Assembly: GCA_003427395.1 (NCBI GenBank)
Contig: BFEA01000091.1
Location: 1,906,421 to 1,963,519, forward strand
DNA length: 57,099 nt
Reading direction: 5' to 3'
DNA from: Chara braunii
Lineage: Eukaryota; Streptophyta; Charophyceae; Charales; Characeae
Part shown: piece after piece, positions 55,061 to 57,099 of the stretch
How positions within the stretch are numbered: the stretch's first letter is position 1
How the letters are laid out: each line of letters opens with the position of its first letter
Program-made: the position numbers and the translations under genes
Notes under the pieces: generated by a model
The model's database searches: none
What the model saw: the letters and a program-made list of their open reading frames with translations, nothing else
Told to the model about the DNA's origin: nothing

Positions 55061-55096
<36 letters not shown>

Positions 55097-55215
55097 TATA
55101 TATATATACATGGTTACCGGGTCGAATGTTCGGGGGGCTCCGGGCTGACTCCCGCCCCTAAGGGGGTTTGGCCCCAACCAAAAATTGTTTTGGGCCCGAA
55201 ATATAATTATTTTTT
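54951..55215. repeat. (TA)n with flanking GGTCGAATGTTCGGGG-type block
   Basis: CATTCGGTCATTCGGTTTCGA and GAACCCGAATG lie left of a (TA)n run (55061-55110). CATGGTTACCGGGTCGAATG and TTCGGGGGGCTCC lie right. Parts recur at 25927, 26641 and 46175, so this is a dispersed AT-centred element. Confidence 0.55.
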
Positions 55216-55260
55216 TTTTAAATTCATTTCATGAGTTCCTTATGATGTGAGGTACACAAG

Positions 55261-56415
55261 TTACCGAACAACGTGTGTTTAAAGCGTCAAGCCCCCGTCA
55301 TGCACGCACTGCCTCCAACTGACACCGTCAGCCTCAAGAACAAAGTTTTGTAACCACTATAACCCTTGGAGGTATTATAAAAACTGGATTCATACAAGTC
55401 GTAATATTCAGCTTACCTCCAGGGATGTGGCGACCTTTAACTCACACCACACACATAACACCACACCATGGACACGACAGTCAACACACTCCGCTCGAAC
55501 AACATGTAGCCCCACCACCGTTACTTAACTTGGTAACTCCAAGGTGGACCAACTGTTCGCCTGTTCCACTTACGTCTTCATAATAGTTACTAAACAACTT
55601 GCGTGTAGTGCATCAAGCTCCGCCGTGCACGCACGACTTCGAATTGGCATCCTCAGCCTCAAGAATGAAGTATAGTAACTACTACAACCCTTGAAGGTGT
55701 TATAAACATTGGATTCAAATTGGTTGAGATATTCAACCCACCTCCTGGGTTGTAGTGTCCTTGAACCCACACCACACACACAACATCACACCACGGATAC
55801 GACAATCAACACACTCCGTTCGGACAACACGCAAACCCGCCACCGCTACTTAACTTGATCACTCCAAGGTAGACAAACTGTCCGCTGGTTCCATTGATGC
55901 TTTCACAGCAGTTATTGAACAGCGTGTGTTTAGAGCATCAGACCCTTTCGTGCACACACGGTCTCGAACCGACACCCGCACCCTCAAGAACGAAGTCTTG
56001 TAACCACTATAACCCTTTGAGGTGTTATTAAAATAAAATTGGATCCATACCGGTTGTGATATCCAACCTACATCCAGGTTTGTAGTGTCCTTGAACACAC
56101 ACCACATACACAACACTACGTACACAACACCACATACACAACACCACACCACGGACACGACAATCAACACACGCCGCTCGAACAACACGCAACTCTACCA
56201 CCGCTACTTAATCTGGTCACTCCAAGGCAGACCAACTGTCTGCGGGTTTCACAAACGCCTTCAAAATAGTCAATCAACCAGGTGGGTTTAGGGCATCAGG
56301 CCCCGCCGTGCACGCATGGCCTTGAACGGACACCCTCATCGTTAATAATGAAGTCAGTAACCACTACAACCATTGGATATGTTACAAAAATTGGATCCAT
56401 AGTGTTTAAAGGCAT
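55261..56415 (-). repeat. Four tandem ~325-bp units with tRNA-like pol III boxes
   Basis: Units start near 55261, 55585, 55911 and 56268 at GTTA(C/T)..AACA.CGTGTGTTTA.AGC. On the minus strand each has GGGTTATAGTGGTTACAAGA (A-box-like TAGTGGTTACAAG), then TTCGTTCTTGAGG and a B-box; the third unit has a perfect GGTTCGAGACC (55970-55960), the others are decayed. CACAACACCACAC-type filler expands in the third unit. A SINE or tRNA-pseudogene that has become a tandem array is the likely origin. Not a functional tRNA. Confidence 0.75.
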
Positions 56416-57099
56416 TTTGCTAAGGCAGAATAAAATGAAAAACCGCCACAGATGGCGGTGTTAAAACGTGCTCGCCCACCCACTACTTTTTGTTTCCCTC
56501 TTTTCACTTCTTATTTTGATTTTTTTTCGTGGCCTAAACAATTTTAGGGACAACCCGATGAGTCTGGGTATTGCGCAAAGTTGCCCACCCGGTATGGAGG
56601 GCAAACCGGGCAAAACAGGGTACAGACCCAAACTCCAACAACGAGGTATAGATTGCAAATTTAGACATGGGCATGGCGACGACAAAACGCAAAGTATTAA
56701 GCCAAAAATAACATTTCGCTCTACCCACATCTTATAGGGGCACTTTGGTATATACCTCAACTTACAAGGGTGTTTTACAAATCATCCCACAAATTTATTA
56801 TTATGATTATTATTATTAAGGTTTTTTTTTTTTTTTTTTTTAATGGTGTGAAATACACATCTATTATTTTTTTTGGGGTATTTGACTAAGCCAAAAAAAC
56901 ATGAAAAATCGTCAAAGATGGTGGTGTAAAAAACGTGCTCGCCCACTCACTCATTCTTTTTTCATTTTTTATATTTTTTATCATTATTATTTATTTTTTG
57001 TATTTTAGTTTTATTTCGAATTTGGTAAAGAATTTGGATGTAATGATGAAACAAATGTTGTTCAATTTATTTTTCTGCGTAACATATTTGTTATTAAAA
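56416..57099. other. AT-rich end of window with two repeat units
   Basis: GAAAAACCGCCACAGATGGC (56434) and GAAAAATCGTCAAAGATGGT (56903), both followed by GGTGT.AAAAACGTGCTCGCCCAC, are direct repeats ~470 bases apart and inverted relatives of 26291-26560. T-runs at 56821-56842. No gene. Confidence 0.6.

Noticed and set aside
55911-56000. A functional tRNA gene in the tandem array
   Set aside because: Only boxes and a partial anticodon-like arm are present, and the unit is a 325-bp repeat with decayed sister copies.
55261-56415. CRISPR array
   Set aside because: Repeats are ~325 bp and contiguous, and the sequence is eukaryotic nuclear DNA.

Overview
This is a piece of a large, repeat-rich nuclear genome from the green (plant) lineage. 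Two things in the sequence point there. Several fragments are plant-type U6 small nuclear RNA, including the 5' end TCC-TTCGGGACATCC and the 3' end CGAGAAATGGTCC. The one convincing protein gene is a plant-style GT64 glycosyltransferase of the GMT1/EPC1 type. Very long dinucleotide runs, N gaps inside microsatellites, low gene density and alternation of GC-rich with AT-rich blocks suggest a large genome such as that of a charophyte alga (Chara-like) or an early land plant. The exact organism is a guess.

Layout. 1-9 kb: GC-balanced non-coding DNA with minisatellites, a foldback element, two copies of a GC-rich dispersed repeat, one U6 fragment and one tRNA-derived SINE. 9.15-9.89 kb: a compact element of two 169-bp direct repeats, each carrying a type III hammerhead self-cleaving ribozyme; this is the architecture of a retrozyme. 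10-16 kb: microsatellites, scrambled LINE remnants, a U6 retropseudogene with target-site duplication and A-rich tail, a perfect 31-bp-arm foldback, and a second SINE. 17.3-19.3 kb: the GT64 gene on the minus strand with a plausible promoter. 19.5-22 kb: a third SINE copy and microsatellites. 22-31 kb: AT-rich DNA without recognisable genes, holding an 8-bp-TSD MITE and several diverged repeats. 31.2-32.6 kb: (TCC)n low-complexity DNA and a cluster of four more U6-derived pieces. 33-36 kb: tandem repeats and microsatellites with assembly gaps.

36.2-40.1 kb is an unusual repeat block: a ~122-bp repeat, a ~146-bp array of imperfect palindromes, a foldback element, and ten short hairpins that share a constant core while their flanking stems differ in sequence but still pair. 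41.5-43.9 kb and 49.9-51.4 kb are two inverted copies of one dispersed repeat. Between them (46.3-49.7 kb, minus strand) lies a heavily broken reverse-transcriptase gene in which motifs A, B, C and a FLGC box can still be read in different frames. 52-57 kb: AT-rich DNA, a third copy of another dispersed repeat, and four tandem copies of a pol III-box (tRNA-like) unit.

Together the window is one single-exon Golgi enzyme gene in a landscape built by retrotransposition (LINE or RT elements, SINEs, U6 retrocopies, a retrozyme), small DNA transposons and tandem-repeat growth. The most interesting items are the retrozyme with its paired hammerheads, the covarying hairpin array, and the concentration of U6 retrocopies.
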